A stretch of 64,000 bases of DNA from Streptomyces sulphureus DSM 40104 (GCF_000381025.1 NZ_KB905813.1:290596-354595); one strand, 5' to 3'. Shown: positions 18,175 to 27,434, counted from the first letter of the stretch. Numbers and translations are program-made. Notes: generated by a model not told the origin, from the sequence alone.

Positions 18175-18216
18175 CGGCAGGGCCGCGGCCCGTCCGTCCG
18201 GCCCGCGGCCCTGCCG
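18175..18216 (-). terminator. Terminator after the CBS-domain gene
   Basis: A perfect 14-bp stem (CGGCAGGGCCGCGG and CCGCGGCCCTGCCG) with a 14-nt loop, 18 nt beyond the CBS gene stop on the minus strand. It lies between that gene and the CDGSH gene. Confidence 0.7.
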
Positions 18217-18233
18217 CTCGCTTCCGTCGCTGT

Positions 18234-18650
18234 TCAGTCGGCGGAGACGGCCTCGACGAGGCGCCCCGTCTCGGACTCGGGGAGCGTGCGGGCGACGTCG
18301 GCGAGGGCGATCATGCCGACGAGCGCGTCGCCGTCGATCACCGGGAGCCGGCGGACCTTGTGCTCGGTCATCGTGTCGAGCACCTCCCCGGCGTCGTCGT
18401 CCGCTCCGACGGTGACGGCCTCGGCCTGGTTGAGGCTGCCGGCGGCCATGCCTCCCGGGTCCCGGCCGGGGGCCAGCACCTTCGTCACCAGGTCGCGGTC
18501 GGTGACCACGCCCTTCAGCTTGTTGTCCTTGCCGCAGATCGGCAGGGCGCCGAGGCCGTGCTGAGCCATGAGGCGCGCTGCGTCACCTGCGGTCTCGTCG
18601 CTCTGTACGCAGACCGCGCCGGGGGACATCACGTCGCGTGCGACGGTCAT
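18234..18650 (-). CDS. Two-CBS-domain protein
   Basis: A 138-aa stand-alone Bateman module: CBS1 about residues 8-60 (DVMSPGAVCVQSDETAGDAA; LPICGKDNKLKGVVTDRDLV) and CBS2 about 75-130 (RRLPVIDGDALVGMIALADV). Such proteins bind adenosine nucleotides and act as energy or redox sensors. The family is often expressed under stress in actinobacteria. I chose the ATG at 18650 rather than longer frames because GGAGGTGAG lies directly upstream. It may be co-expressed with the CDGSH gene behind it. Confidence 0.9.
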   Translation of the reverse strand: MTVARDVMSPGAVCVQSDETAGDAARLMAQHGLGALPICGKDNKLKGVVTDRDLVTKVLAPGRDPGGMAAGSLNQAEAVTVGADDDAGEVLDTMTEHKVRRLPVIDGDALVGMIALADVARTLPESETGRLVEAVSAD

Positions 18651-19248
18651 GGTGCTCACCTCCACGGGGACGGCCGACGCCGTGGTCGCGATGTCGGCCA
18701 ACTTCCCCTGCTCACTTCGCTTTTGCGCCCCGCGCCGGTTCCGGTCCGGGCGGGCACGGGCCCCAGCCTGCGGCGCGACGGCCTGACGAGCGCCCTGCGC
18801 CCCGGCTGGGACGGCCTGGCGGACGGGTGCCCTTCGGCCCCGGGCCGAAACCCGCTCAGGCTGCTGCGCGCCGCGCGACGGGTGGGCGGGGTGCCATGCG
18901 GTGCAAGCACCTTGTATTGCACCGCTGTTGGTCGGACGGTCGGTACACACGACGACGAGCCGAGCTCCGGACCGGTCGCGGGACGCCCTGGGCGACGACC
19001 TGCCCGACGAGCCGGACGATGCGCGGGAAGATTGCCGCTGCCCAGCGAGCGGCTTACGTCGGCCGACCGCTGCATGGTGGTCGGCGCTCACGACTGCTGG
19101 CTGAGCCCGGCCTTCGGGGCCGAGCCGAAGGCCGCCGGGCCCTCGCGAAGACCGGGCGCACCCACGGAGCCTCAGCCGTCAGCTCCCGCCGCTAGCCTGG
19201 AGGTCGGCGGCCCAACATCCCGGAAGCGTAGGCGAGTCGGAGGGCGCG
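18651..19248. other. 598-bp region without a gene
   Basis: Divergent spacer between the CBS gene (minus) and a methyltransferase gene (plus). I find no coding pattern in any frame. It holds an 8-10-8 dyad at 18899-18924, listed separately. A hairpin at 19109-19133 (GGCCTTCGG/CCGAAGGCC) lies just before the methyltransferase leader. Confidence 0.5.
18899..18924. repeat. Perfect 8-bp dyad with 10-bp spacer (operator-like)
   Basis: CGGTGCAA at 18899-18906 and TTGCACCG at 18917-18924 are exact inverted copies in a locally AT-richer patch. A nested GGTGC-AA-GCACC is also present. It lies 250 bp from the CBS gene and 325 bp from the methyltransferase gene. The spacing suits a dimeric regulator, but no neighbour is obviously its partner. 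Confidence 0.35.
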
Positions 19249-20046
19249 GTGGACCCGTTCGACAGGTGGGAGCGGCAGGTCTGGGCCGGCAGTGGTGCGG
19301 CCTACGCTGCCGGTCTCGCCCGGCTCTGCGCCTTCCCCGTGCCGCGGCTCCTCGCAGCGTCCGGTGTGTCCGCAGGGGATGCCGCGCTCGACGTGGGCAC
19401 CGGCACCGGGGCGGCAGCCGGTGGTCTCCGTGCGCGCGGCGCCTCCGTCGTCGCGCTCGACGCCGAGCCCGATATGGCCGCGCGTGCTGCCGACGCCCTG
19501 CGGCAGGCGCCGGTCCTCGTCGGTGCGCTTCCCGAACTCCCCTTCCGCAGCGGCGTTTTCGACGCGGCGGTGGCCAACTTCGTCGTCAACCACGTGGCAC
19601 GCCCCGGGGCCGCGCTCCGGGAGATGCGGCGCGTGGTGCGCACGGGTGGCCGCTTCGCCGCGACGGTCTGGGCGGCACCGCCCGCCGCCGGGCAGGCGCT
19701 CGTCGGCCGCGCCCTCGACGAGGCCGGCGCCGGCGAGCGGCCGCGGTTGGCGGAGCGGGAGGAGTTCGCCCGTACCGAGGAGGGGCTCCGGGAGCTCTCG
19801 TACGCCGCCGGGTTCTCCGACGTCCGCTGTACGACGCTGCGTTGGACACACCGCACGACCCACGCGGAGTGGTGGGGAGCCCAGGCGGCGGGCGTCGGCT
19901 CGACGGGCCACGCACTGCGCGCCCAACCTCGGGCCGTACAGGAGGAGGCGCAGCACGCCTTCGTGCGACTGAGCCGCCGATTCGCCGCCCACGGCGGCGA
20001 GTTGGCGCTGCCCCACGCCGCAGTGCTCGTCTCCGGGCGGGCTTGA
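19249..20046 (+). CDS. Class I SAM-dependent methyltransferase
   Basis: A 265-aa UbiE-like small-molecule methyltransferase. SAM-binding motif I is AALDVGTGTGAAAGGL (about residues 43-58); the acidic motif II is VVALDAEPDM; motif III region is LPFRSGVFDAAVANFVVNHV. The C-terminal half is variable, and the substrate is unknown. GTG start at 19249 follows CGGAGGG. The gene converges with the frameshifted kinase gene with 5 bp between stops. Confidence 0.85.
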   Translation: MDPFDRWERQVWAGSGAAYAAGLARLCAFPVPRLLAASGVSAGDAALDVGTGTGAAAGGLRARGASVVALDAEPDMAARAADALRQAPVLVGALPELPFRSGVFDAAVANFVVNHVARPGAALREMRRVVRTGGRFAATVWAAPPAAGQALVGRALDEAGAGERPRLAEREEFARTEEGLRELSYAAGFSDVRCTTLRWTHRTTHAEWWGAQAAGVGSTGHALRAQPRAVQEEAQHAFVRLSRRFAAHGGELALPHAAVLVSGRA

Positions 20047-20051
20047 GGCCG

Positions 20052-20887
20052 TCACACCCGGAGCGCGCGGTGCCCCTGCGCCGTCGCCACGAGCGGCCCC
20101 CGCTCCTCCCAACCGACGGGCAGCGAGGCGAGGTTGCGCTCGACGTCGGCGAGGCATCCGGCGGCCCCGCACTCGCAGCACAGGGTGAGCCGCACCGACT
20201 CCCACACCGGTGCCCACGGCCGCGCAAAGAACTGGCGGTACTGCGCGACGGGTGCACGGTTGGCATACCTCGCCAACTTCCGCCGACCCGCCGCATCTCG
20301 CGCGTGCGGCCCGGCCGCCAGCGGCTGCTCCAGCGCCGCGTGCACCCGCGCCGCCGTCGCCTCCGCGCCGTGCTCGCCGTCGACGTGCACGACGGCGCCG
20401 CCCGCGGCCGCAACCTCCGCCGCGATGTCACGGCGCAGCAACTCGTAGAGGCGGAAGGCGCCTTGGTCCGGCTCCAGTCCCCGCCGACGGAGCCGCCGCT
20501 GCTGCACCGCGGCGGTCGGGAGGAGCCACACGGCGCGCTCGACCCCGACCGCGGCGGGCGTCAGGGGAGTCCCCTCGGCGAGGACGAGCGGGGCGGCGGG
20601 AAGGCGCGCGAGGTCCTCCTCGACCATCGCACCGCGCTCGCGGTGCAGCGACTCGGCGAGGAGCCGCCCGTCCGGCGCACGCCACCGCTCCTCGCGCGCC
20701 GTCGACTCCCAGTGGGCCGCGGCCTCGTGGCCGGCGGCGAGTGCGCGGTCGCGGTGCTCCCAGGTGTGTGCGTCGGCGCTGTACCAGCGCAGCCCGAGGC
20801 GGCGGGAGAGAAGCCGCGCGACCGTCGTCTTGCCGGCGCCAGGGGCCCGCCGAGCCGGACGATCGGAGGGCCGCCGGGGCCCTTCAC
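20052..20887 (-). pseudogene. P-loop kinase-like gene, frameshifted in Walker A
   Basis: A GTG at 20887, overlapping the GntR stop as GTGA, opens VKGPGGPPIVRLGGP and then runs out of frame. After a one-base shift the frame continues GAGKTTVARLLSRRLGLRWYS and stays open to the stop at 20052 (about 278 aa in total). Adding one C to the four-base C run at 20845-20842 (minus strand) restores GGPPGAGKTT exactly. The intact protein would be an AAA/shikimate-kinase-like ATP-binding protein with a Cys-rich segment near the end (LCCECGAAGC). It is either a true recent frameshift or a sequencing deletion in a C run. Confidence 0.75.
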
Positions 20888-21582
20888 GCCCGGTACGAGC
20901 CGTACCCCTCGACGAGCTGGGTCTCGGCGGTGTCGAAGTAGGCGTCGAGCCGCTCGGCGGCGGTGCGCCAGGAGGCGGCGGCGAGGAGGTCGGCGATCTC
21001 GCGGTTGAGGCCGAGGTAGGGCTCGTGGAACTCGCGGGGGCGGGACATCACATGGAAAGCGAGGCGGAGTTCGGCGAGGACCTGGCGCATGGTCTCGTTG
21101 GCGCGGGGGCTGCACGCGAGCGCGACGAGGGCCTCGTGGAAGCGCATGTTCGCCGTGCCGACGTCCCACCAGCGCTCATCCCGCGCGGCCCGCTCGCCCT
21201 CGGCGACGGCTTCGGAGACCGCCTCCACCAGCGCCTTCGGCGCCCCGGCTGCGCGCTGCACCGAGCTGGTCTCCAGCAGCCGACGTATGCGGTACAGGTC
21301 GACGACGTCGTCCACGGAGAGCACCCGGACGAAGACCCCGCGGTGGAACTCGTGGACCACCAGACGCTCGTGGACGAGCAGGCGGAACGCCTCACGCAGG
21401 GTGTTGCGGGAGACGGCGAGCGCCTTGCCCACCCCCTCCTCGGAGAGCTGCGTCCCGGGCGTCAGCGCACCGTCGATCACCCGCTGCCGGAGTATGTCGG
21501 CGACCCGCTCCGCGGTGCTGGCGCGGTCGAGCAGCAGCCGATCGTTGGCAAGCAGATCCATCCACTTGTCCGTGGCGGTCAT
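20884..21582 (-). CDS. GntR-family (FadR-like) transcriptional regulator
   Basis: A 232-aa regulator. The N-terminal winged helix (about 20-90) contains GTQLSEEGVGKALAVSRNTLREAF. The C-terminal FCD-type helical domain (about 100-225) has potential metal-ligand histidines such as MRFHEALVALA and LNREIADLL. It is divergent from the 5-oxoproline operon, with a perfect palindrome between them, so it likely controls that operon and itself. GGGGGACG precedes the ATG. Its stop overlaps the start of the kinase-like gene. Confidence 0.9.
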   Translation of the reverse strand: MTATDKWMDLLANDRLLLDRASTAERVADILRQRVIDGALTPGTQLSEEGVGKALAVSRNTLREAFRLLVHERLVVHEFHRGVFVRVLSVDDVVDLYRIRRLLETSSVQRAAGAPKALVEAVSEAVAEGERAARDERWWDVGTANMRFHEALVALACSPRANETMRQVLAELRLAFHVMSRPREFHEPYLGLNREIADLLAAASWRTAAERLDAYFDTAETQLVEGYGSYRA

Positions 21583-21694
21583 CGTCCCCCCATCTCGACT
21601 AACTCGGCCTGGAGCGCAGTGTAACGAGGAATTTTCACAGCGAGTATCGAGCGGCCTCGGCCCCAGACCGAGGAAATTCCGCTCCGTCCATTGC

Positions 21695-21713
21695 AGGATT
21701 GTTGAACAATCCT
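21695..21713. promoter_or_regulatory. Perfect 19-bp palindrome, likely GntR operator
   Basis: AGGATTGTT-G-AACAATCCT is an exact 9-bp inverted repeat around one base, in an AT-rich window. It lies 113 bp before the GntR start and 86 bp before the transporter start. Size and symmetry fit a FadR/GntR dimer site. Confidence 0.65.
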
Positions 21714-21798
21714 CTACGTTGAGCCGAACCGCGCCACCGTGGCCGGTTTTCAGTGCTCCAGCACCGCCGGCCGGCGGTGCCCCGTGGATCGGAGAGCC

Positions 21799-23031
21799 AT
21801 GGCTGACGAGATAGACGAGGTCGAGACAGCGCCGCCCCGCCGCTCGCCGGCGAAGCGCGGCGCGCTCATGGGCGCCGTCTTCCTGATGGCGACGAGCGCG
21901 ATCGGGCCCGGGTTCATCACCCAGACCACCGAGTTCACCCTGGAACTCGGGGCCGCCTTCGCCTTCGCGATCCTGCTGTCGATCGTCGTCGACATCGCCG
22001 TACAGCTGAACGTCTGGCGCGTGATCGGCGTCTCGGGGATGAAGGCCCAGGACCTCGGGAACAAGGTCGTGCCCGGCCTCGGATACCTGATGGCCGCGCT
22101 CGTCGTCTTCGGCGGGCTCGTCTTCAACGTCGGCAACGTCGCGGGTGCCTCGCTCGGGCTCGACGCCATGTTCGGCCTCGAGACGAAGATCGGCGGCACC
22201 CTCTCCGCGCTGATCGCCGTCGGGATCTTCCTCAGCAAGCGCGCGGGCGCCGCGATGGACAAGCTCGTCGTCGCCCTGGGCGCGCTGATGATCCTGCTCA
22301 CGGCGTACGTCGCGATCGTCTCGGAGCCACCGGTCGGCGAGGCGATGAAACAAGCCGTGCTCCCCGACACCGTCAGCTTCCTCGCGATCACCACGCTCGT
22401 CGGCGGGACCGTCGGCGGCTACATCACGTACGCCGGTGCCCACCGCCTCGTGGACGCAGGTGTCTCGGGGCCCGAGCGGGTCAAGGAGATCAGCCGCACC
22501 TCGGTGATCTCCATGCTCGTCACGGGTGTCATGCGCGTCCTGCTCTTCCTCGCGCTCCTCGGTGTCGTGGGCGGGGGCGTCTCGCTCGCCGAGGCCAACC
22601 CGACGGCCTCGGCCTTCCAGCACGCGGCGGGCGAGGTCGGGCTGCGGCTCTTCGGGATGGTGATGTGGGCCGCGGGCATCACCTCGGTCATCGGTGCCGC
22701 CTACACCTCGATCTCCTTCGTCTCCAGCTTCACGCCGAGGCTGGAGCGCTCGCGGAACTGGCTCGTGCTCGGGTTCATCCTGATCTCGCTGCTCGTCTTC
22801 CTCGTCCTCGACCAGGCCCCGACGACGCTGCTGGTGCTCGCCGGCGCGCTCAACGGCCTGATCCTCCCGATCGGCTTCGGGGTGCTGATGTGGATCGCCT
22901 GGCGCCGCCGCGACCTGCTCCACGGGTACCGCTACCCGAGGTGGCTGCTGGTGGTCGGCATCCTGGTCTTCGCCCTCACCGTCTACCTGGGAGCCAACTC
23001 GATCACCGGCATCGCCGACCTGTGGAACTAG
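21799..23031 (+). CDS. NRAMP-family transporter (YcsG-like)
   Basis: A 410-aa inner-membrane protein with about 11 transmembrane segments. The first helix region ATSAIGPGFITQTTEFTLELG holds the NRAMP-type GPGF bend, but the canonical DPGN metal site is absent and reads GPGFIT. It is thus an NRAMP relative whose substrate may not be Mn/Fe. In Bacillus, ycsG sits in the ycsFGI-kipIA operon; the same partners follow here (pxpA, pxpB, pxpC, ycsI). A role in uptake of 5-oxoproline or a cofactor metal is inferred. GGAG precedes the ATG. Confidence 0.88.
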   Translation: MADEIDEVETAPPRRSPAKRGALMGAVFLMATSAIGPGFITQTTEFTLELGAAFAFAILLSIVVDIAVQLNVWRVIGVSGMKAQDLGNKVVPGLGYLMAALVVFGGLVFNVGNVAGASLGLDAMFGLETKIGGTLSALIAVGIFLSKRAGAAMDKLVVALGALMILLTAYVAIVSEPPVGEAMKQAVLPDTVSFLAITTLVGGTVGGYITYAGAHRLVDAGVSGPERVKEISRTSVISMLVTGVMRVLLFLALLGVVGGGVSLAEANPTASAFQHAAGEVGLRLFGMVMWAAGITSVIGAAYTSISFVSSFTPRLERSRNWLVLGFILISLLVFLVLDQAPTTLLVLAGALNGLILPIGFGVLMWIAWRRRDLLHGYRYPRWLLVVGILVFALTVYLGANSITGIADLWN

Positions 23032-23070
23032 TGCCCCGGCACGGCCGGGCTGTGGAGAACTGAGGTGAGC

Positions 23071-23835
23071 ATGGACCTGAACTCGGACCTCGCGGAGGGC
23101 TTCGGCCGCTGGGAGCTCGGCGACGACGAGGCGCTGCTGGCGATCGTCACCAGCGCCAACGTCGCCTGCGGCTACCACGCGGGGGACGCCACGGTGATCC
23201 GCCGCGCATGCGAGCAGGCGGCGCACCACGGAGTCGCCGTCGGCGCCCAGGTCGGATACCGCGATCTTCCCGGGTTCGGGCGCAGGTTCATCGACGTCCC
23301 ACCGCCGGAGCTCACCAACGACGTCCTCTACCAGATCGGCGCGCTCGACGGCCTCGCCCGCGTCTCGGGCACGCGGGTCCGGTACGTCAAGCCGCACGGC
23401 GCGCTCTACAACGCACTCGTGCACCACGCCGAACAGGCCGCCGCCGTCGTCGAAGCGGTGCGGGCCTGGGACCCGGAGTGCGCCGTGCTCGGCCTCCCCG
23501 GCTCGCAGTGGCTGGCGCAGGCCGAGCGAGCCGGACTCCCGGTCCACCGCGAGGCGTTCGCCGACCGCGCATACACGCCCGAGGGCACCCTCGTCCCGCG
23601 ACGGGAGCCGGGGGCCGTCCTCCACGACCCGCAGGAGATCGCCGACCGCTGCGTCCGCATCGCCGCCGGCGAGCCGATCACCGCGATCGACGGGTCCGCG
23701 CTCCGCGTCACCGCCGACTCGCTGTGCGTGCACGGCGACAGCCCCGGCGCCGTGCAGATCGCCGAGGCCGTGCGCGACCGGCTGCGGTCGGAGGGCGTCG
23801 CCCTGCGTTCCTTCGCGGCAGAGCGGGAGATGTGA
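23071..23835 (+). CDS. pxpA: 5-oxoprolinase subunit A (LamB/YcsF family)
   Basis: A 254-aa PxpA protein, one of three subunits that open 5-oxo-L-proline to glutamate using ATP. Family motifs: [39 protein letters not shown] and [18 protein letters not shown] chose ATG at 23071 (GAGG five bases upstream). GTG at 23065 is an alternative that adds two residues. It is followed at once by pxpB. Confidence 0.93.
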   Translation: MDLNSDLAEGFGRWELGDDEALLAIVTSANVACGYHAGDATVIRRACEQAAHHGVAVGAQVGYRDLPGFGRRFIDVPPPELTNDVLYQIGALDGLARVSGTRVRYVKPHGALYNALVHHAEQAAAVVEAVRAWDPECAVLGLPGSQWLAQAERAGLPVHREAFADRAYTPEGTLVPRREPGAVLHDPQEIADRCVRIAAGEPITAIDGSALRVTADSLCVHGDSPGAVQIAEAVRDRLRSEGVALRSFAAEREM

Positions 23836-23841
23836 CCCGCG

Positions 23842-24450
23842 TTGCGGTTCCTGCGCTGCGCCGACCACGGCCTGCTCGTCGAACTCGCCGACCTCGACGA
23901 GGTCCTGGCGCTCTACGCCGCTCTTCGGGCGGAGCCGCCGCCGGGCGTCACCGACCTGGTACCCGCGGCCCGCACCCTCCTCCTCCACCTCGCCGCCGAC
24001 GCCGACGCGGGCGGCGTAGAGCGCGCGGTCCGCGAGGCGGAGCCCTCGGCGGGTTCGCAGGGCGAGGGCCAACTGCTGCGCGTCCCCGTCGTCTACGACG
24101 GGGCGGACCTCGGCGAGGTCGCCGAGCTCACCGGACTCACCCGGCGCGAGGTGGTCGACCGCCACACCGCGGCCGAGTGGACGGTCGCCTTCGGCGGCTT
24201 CGCACCTGGCTTCGGCTACCTCGCAGGCGGTCCACCGGAGTTGACGGTGCCGCGGCGCGCCGAGTCGCGGACGCGCGTGCCGGCGGGCGCCGTCGGGCTC
24301 GCGGGCGAGTTCAGCGGCGTCTACCCGCGGGAGTCGCCAGGCGGTTGGCAGTTGATCGGCAGGACGGAGTTGCCCATGTGGCAGGTGGACCGCGACCCTC
24401 CGGCCCTGCTGCGGCCCGGGGTCCGCGTCCGCTTCGAGGAGGTCTCATGA
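23842..24450 (+). CDS. pxpB: 5-oxoprolinase subunit B (KipI family)
   Basis: A 202-aa PxpB/KipI protein with the signature FGGFAPGFGYLAGGP and the later GAVGLAGEFSGVYPRESPGGW. It works with PxpC as the biotin-dependent-carboxylase-like half of 5-oxoprolinase; the Bacillus homologue is also known as a KinA inhibitor. An in-frame stop of pxpA lies just upstream, so the start must be the TTG at 23842, with GGGAGA about 10 nt before it. It overlaps pxpC by ATGA. Confidence 0.93.
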   Translation: MRFLRCADHGLLVELADLDEVLALYAALRAEPPPGVTDLVPAARTLLLHLAADADAGGVERAVREAEPSAGSQGEGQLLRVPVVYDGADLGEVAELTGLTRREVVDRHTAAEWTVAFGGFAPGFGYLAGGPPELTVPRRAESRTRVPAGAVGLAGEFSGVYPRESPGGWQLIGRTELPMWQVDRDPPALLRPGVRVRFEEVS

Positions 24451-25355
24451 CGACGGACGCCCCCGCGCGCGAAGCCCTGGAGGTCGTCTCGACGGGCCCG
24501 CTCGCGACGCTCCAGGACCTCGGCCGTCCCGGCCTCGCACACATCGGCGTCGGCGCCTCGGGCGCCGCCGACCGCGGGGCTCTGCGCCTCGCCAACCGGC
24601 TCGTCGCCAACCCCGAGAGCGCGGCGGCGATCGAGGCGACGCTTGGCGGGCTCGCCGTCCGCGCCGTGCGTGAGGTGGTCGTCGCCGTCACCGGTGCGCC
24701 CTGCCCCGTCACCGTCGACGGGGTCGCCGCCGCGCCCCACTCGGTGGTGCGGGTGCCGGCGGGGGCCGAACTGCGGCTCGGTGTACCGCAGTCGGGGCTG
24801 CGCAGCTACCTGGCGGTACGTGGTGGCCTCACCGTCGATCCGGTGCTCGGCTCGCGGGCGACCGACGTCCTCGCCGGGCTCGGCCCCGACCCCCTCACCG
24901 CGGGGACGCATCTGCCCGTGGGGCCGCCGCCGGAACGGTTCCCCTGCATCGACCTCGCGCCTGTCGAGGCGCCCGTCTCCGGGGAGCTCACCCTCCGCGT
25001 CGTGCCCGGGCCGCGCGCCGAGTGGTTCACGCAGGCGGCGCTCGACGCCCTGTTGAGCAGCGCGTACGAGGTGACGTCGGAGAGCAACCGTGTCGGCATG
25101 CGGCTCGACGGGCCCCTTTTGGAGCGTGTGCGCGCCGAGGAGCTGCCGAGCGAGGGGATGGTCGCGGGCGCGCTCCAGGTGCCGCCCTCGGGGCAGCCGA
25201 CGCTCTTCCTCGCCGACCATCCCGTCACCGGTGGCTACCCCGTGATCGCCGTCGTCGCCTCGCGCGACGTCGACCGGGCGGCGCAGGCGCGGCCGGGGCA
25301 GCGCGTCCGCTTCACCGTGAGCCCGTCGCGTGCGTCGCGCCACCGCACCCACTGA
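24447..25355 (+). CDS. pxpC: 5-oxoprolinase subunit C (KipA family)
   Basis: A 302-aa PxpC/KipA protein of the allophanate hydrolase subunit 2 family, with [20 protein letters not shown] at the N-terminus, [20 protein letters not shown] centrally and [18 protein letters not shown] near the end. It forms a complex with PxpB. The ATG at 24447 lies inside the pxpB stop (ATGA), indicating coupled translation and equal amounts. Confidence 0.93.
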   Translation: MTTDAPAREALEVVSTGPLATLQDLGRPGLAHIGVGASGAADRGALRLANRLVANPESAAAIEATLGGLAVRAVREVVVAVTGAPCPVTVDGVAAAPHSVVRVPAGAELRLGVPQSGLRSYLAVRGGLTVDPVLGSRATDVLAGLGPDPLTAGTHLPVGPPPERFPCIDLAPVEAPVSGELTLRVVPGPRAEWFTQAALDALLSSAYEVTSESNRVGMRLDGPLLERVRAEELPSEGMVAGALQVPPSGQPTLFLADHPVTGGYPVIAVVASRDVDRAAQARPGQRVRFTVSPSRASRHRTH

Positions 25356-25396
25356 CGCGGTGCACCCGTCCCGACAAGCAGAGAAGTGAGGGCAAG

Positions 25397-26194
25397 ATGA
25401 CCCACGTCCCGCACCCTGCGCCCCGCGAGCTCACCCCCGAGCAGGCGCGGGCGGCCTTCCGCGGCGGGCTCAAGGCGCCGACCTCCGGGTACAGCGCGGG
25501 CTGGACACAGGCGAACCTGCTCTGCCTGCCCCGTGCGGAGGCGTACGACTTCCTCCTCTTCGCCCAGCGCAACCCCCGCTCGTGCCCCGTCCTCGACGTG
25601 ACGGAGCCGGGTGAGGCGTCCGCGTCGATATTCGCCGGGGACCTGCGGACGGACCTGCCCGGCTACCGCGTCTACCGGGACGGCGAGTTGGCCGAGGAGC
25701 GCACCGAGGTCACCGGTGTGTGGCGGGAGGACCTCGTCTCCTTCCTCATCGGGTGCAGCTTCACCTTCGAGGCGGCGCTGCTGGAGGCAGGCGTCCCCGT
25801 CCGGCACATCGAGGCGGGGAGCAACGTCCCGATGTACCGCACCAACCGCGCGTGCCGTCCGGCCGGTGCGCTCGCGGGGCCGCTCGTCGTCTCGATGCGC
25901 CCCGTCCCTGCCGACCAGGTCGCGACGGCGGTCCGGGTCACCTCGCGGTATCCCGCGGTGCACGGTGCGCCCGTCCACGTCGGGGCGCCGGGGGAGTTGG
26001 GCATCGACGACCTGGACGTGCCGGACTTCGGCGACCGGGTCGAGGTCGCTCCCGGCGAGGTACCGGTCTTCTGGGCGTGCGGCGTCACCCCGCAGGCGGC
26101 CGTGATGCACTCGCGCCCGTCCTTCGCGATCGGCCACGCGCCGGGCCACATGGCGATCACCGACGCGCGGGACAGCGGGTTCCAGGTTCCGTAG
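25397..26194 (+). CDS. Putative hydro-lyase (YcsI/DUF1445)
   Basis: A 265-aa member of the D-glutamate cyclase-like/DUF1445 family: [61 protein letters not shown] and APGHMAITD. Mammalian relatives convert D-glutamate to 5-oxo-D-proline, which makes sense beside 5-oxoprolinase. The exact reaction here is inferred. It is the last gene of the operon, 41 bp after pxpC, with AAGTGAGGGCAAG ahead of the ATG. Confidence 0.88.
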   Translation: MTHVPHPAPRELTPEQARAAFRGGLKAPTSGYSAGWTQANLLCLPRAEAYDFLLFAQRNPRSCPVLDVTEPGEASASIFAGDLRTDLPGYRVYRDGELAEERTEVTGVWREDLVSFLIGCSFTFEAALLEAGVPVRHIEAGSNVPMYRTNRACRPAGALAGPLVVSMRPVPADQVATAVRVTSRYPAVHGAPVHVGAPGELGIDDLDVPDFGDRVEVAPGEVPVFWACGVTPQAAVMHSRPSFAIGHAPGHMAITDARDSGFQVP

Positions 26195-26213
26195 GCCCAA
26201 GACGGCGGACGGC

Positions 26214-26582
26214 TCAACTCGCCGCGGCACCGGAGGCGACCGTGAGCACGAACACCCCGACCAGCGCGGCGAGTCCGACCGCTCCCGCCTTGGCGCCGCC
26301 GCGCGGCACGAGGACACCGACGACGGAGGCGAGCGTCACCGCAGGTGCGAGGTAGAGGCAGGCCATCACCAGCGCGCCGTCGAGCGGCAGCGAGCTCCGG
26401 ATTCCGTCCTCGCACGACGGAGAAGAGGAAGAACACGCCACCGCGAAGAGCGGCCCGAAGACGGTGGTGAACGCGCCCGCCACCACGAGCACCAGTACAA
26501 GCACCGCGCGTCCGGCCCAATCGGCCCCGCTCGGGCGGGTGTTGGCGTGTTGCTCAGCCGTGTCCGTCTCCTGGCTTCCCAT
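26214..26582 (-). CDS. Small integral membrane protein
   Basis: A 122-aa protein with a polar N-terminus and about three hydrophobic segments (AVLVLVLVVAGAFTTVFGPL; ALVMACLYLAPAVTLASVVG; AGAVGLAALVGVFVLTVASG). A short Ser/Cys-rich loop (CSSSSPSCEDG) between the first two may be external. No family is recognised. TAACGT at 26595-26590 lies 7 nt from the ATG without a ribosome site, so the message is predicted leaderless. Confidence 0.7.
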   Translation of the reverse strand: MGSQETDTAEQHANTRPSGADWAGRAVLVLVLVVAGAFTTVFGPLFAVACSSSSPSCEDGIRSSLPLDGALVMACLYLAPAVTLASVVGVLVPRGGAKAGAVGLAALVGVFVLTVASGAAAS

Positions 26583-26680
26583 GCCGTCGACGTTACGGAG
26601 GCGCCGTCTCCCCCGGTATCCGTCGGGATACTCAGAGGGACGTGGGTGCCGACTACCCCTGTGACAGAGGCGGTTGCGCC

Positions 26681-27361
26681 TCAGTGCGAGAGGAGCCCGG
26701 TGAGGACCCGGTGCATCGCCCGCTCGAAGAGCGCCTGCACGTCGGCGTCGGTGTCGGACTCCGCCATCGCCGCCGCCACGAACGGATGGCCTCCGGCCTC
26801 CGCCGACGCCAGGTAGGCGGCCTGGGAAGCCCGGCGGTCCGTCCGCCCCTGGTGCGCCGCCAGTTCGGTCCTGGCGAAGAGCGAGACGAGCGCGTTGGTC
26901 AGCGCGACGACCTCCATCCTGGCCCGGCCCGAGAGCGGCGCCGGTGCCGTGGCGGCGAGCGCGTACTCCAGGAAGTCGAGCCCGCGCGGCCCCAACCGCA
27001 AGGGCTCCGGCGGGACTTCGCAGAGCCAGGGGTGGCGCAGATGCACCGTTCTGGTCCGGCGGGCGAGGGCGAGCAGGTCGGCGACGGGGTCGCCGGAGAG
27101 CGGGACGTCGAGTGCGATCTCGCCCGTCACGGCGTCTGTCATCAGGTCGAGCAGGTCGTCGCGGCCCGAGAGGTGGCGGTAGAGCGACGCCTGCCCCATG
27201 CCGAGGGCTCCGGCCACCTGTCGCATGGACACCGCGGACAGGCCGCGGCGGTCGGCCAAGTCGACGGCGGCCGCGGTGAGCTCGGCCCGGCTGTACGCGG
27301 CAGCCGGGCCGCGTGCGCCCTGCTCCGGGCGCGACCACACGCTCGGCGCTCCTTCGGCCAC
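26681..27361 (-). CDS. TetR-family regulator
   Basis: A 226-aa repressor with an N-terminal HTH preceded by about 20 extra residues (LSAVSMRQVAGALGMGQASLYRHLSG). The C domain resembles TetR_C_1 (TetR/OtrR-type ligand domain; VHLRHPWLCEVPPEPLRLGP). GTG start at 27361. It is divergent from an alpha/beta hydrolase gene with a near-perfect 27-bp palindrome in the 83-bp spacer, so it probably represses both. The ligand is unknown. Confidence 0.88.
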   Translation of the reverse strand: MAEGAPSVWSRPEQGARGPAAAYSRAELTAAAVDLADRRGLSAVSMRQVAGALGMGQASLYRHLSGRDDLLDLMTDAVTGEIALDVPLSGDPVADLLALARRTRTVHLRHPWLCEVPPEPLRLGPRGLDFLEYALAATAPAPLSGRARMEVVALTNALVSLFARTELAAHQGRTDRRASQAAYLASAEAGGHPFVAAAMAESDTDADVQALFERAMHRVLTGLLSH

Positions 27362-27407
27362 GCCTCTTCACCCGCCCTTCCGTGCCGACGTCCGGCCGCC
27401 TAGTATA

Positions 27408-27434
27408 AAAACCGCGAACAGTGTTCTCGGTTTT
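27408..27434. promoter_or_regulatory. 27-bp palindrome, likely TetR operator, with overlapping -10
   Basis: Twelve of thirteen base pairs match around G27421 (AAAACCGCGAACA / TGTTCTCGGTTTT). A TAGTAT hexamer at 27401-27406 abuts it and could be the -10 of the hydrolase. The half-site core is GAACA-G-TGTTC. Confidence 0.65.

Noticed and set aside
18638..19195. 185-codon ORF in the CBS/methyltransferase spacer
   Set aside because: Arg/Ala/Pro-rich translation with no domain and no ribosome site; typical chance frame.
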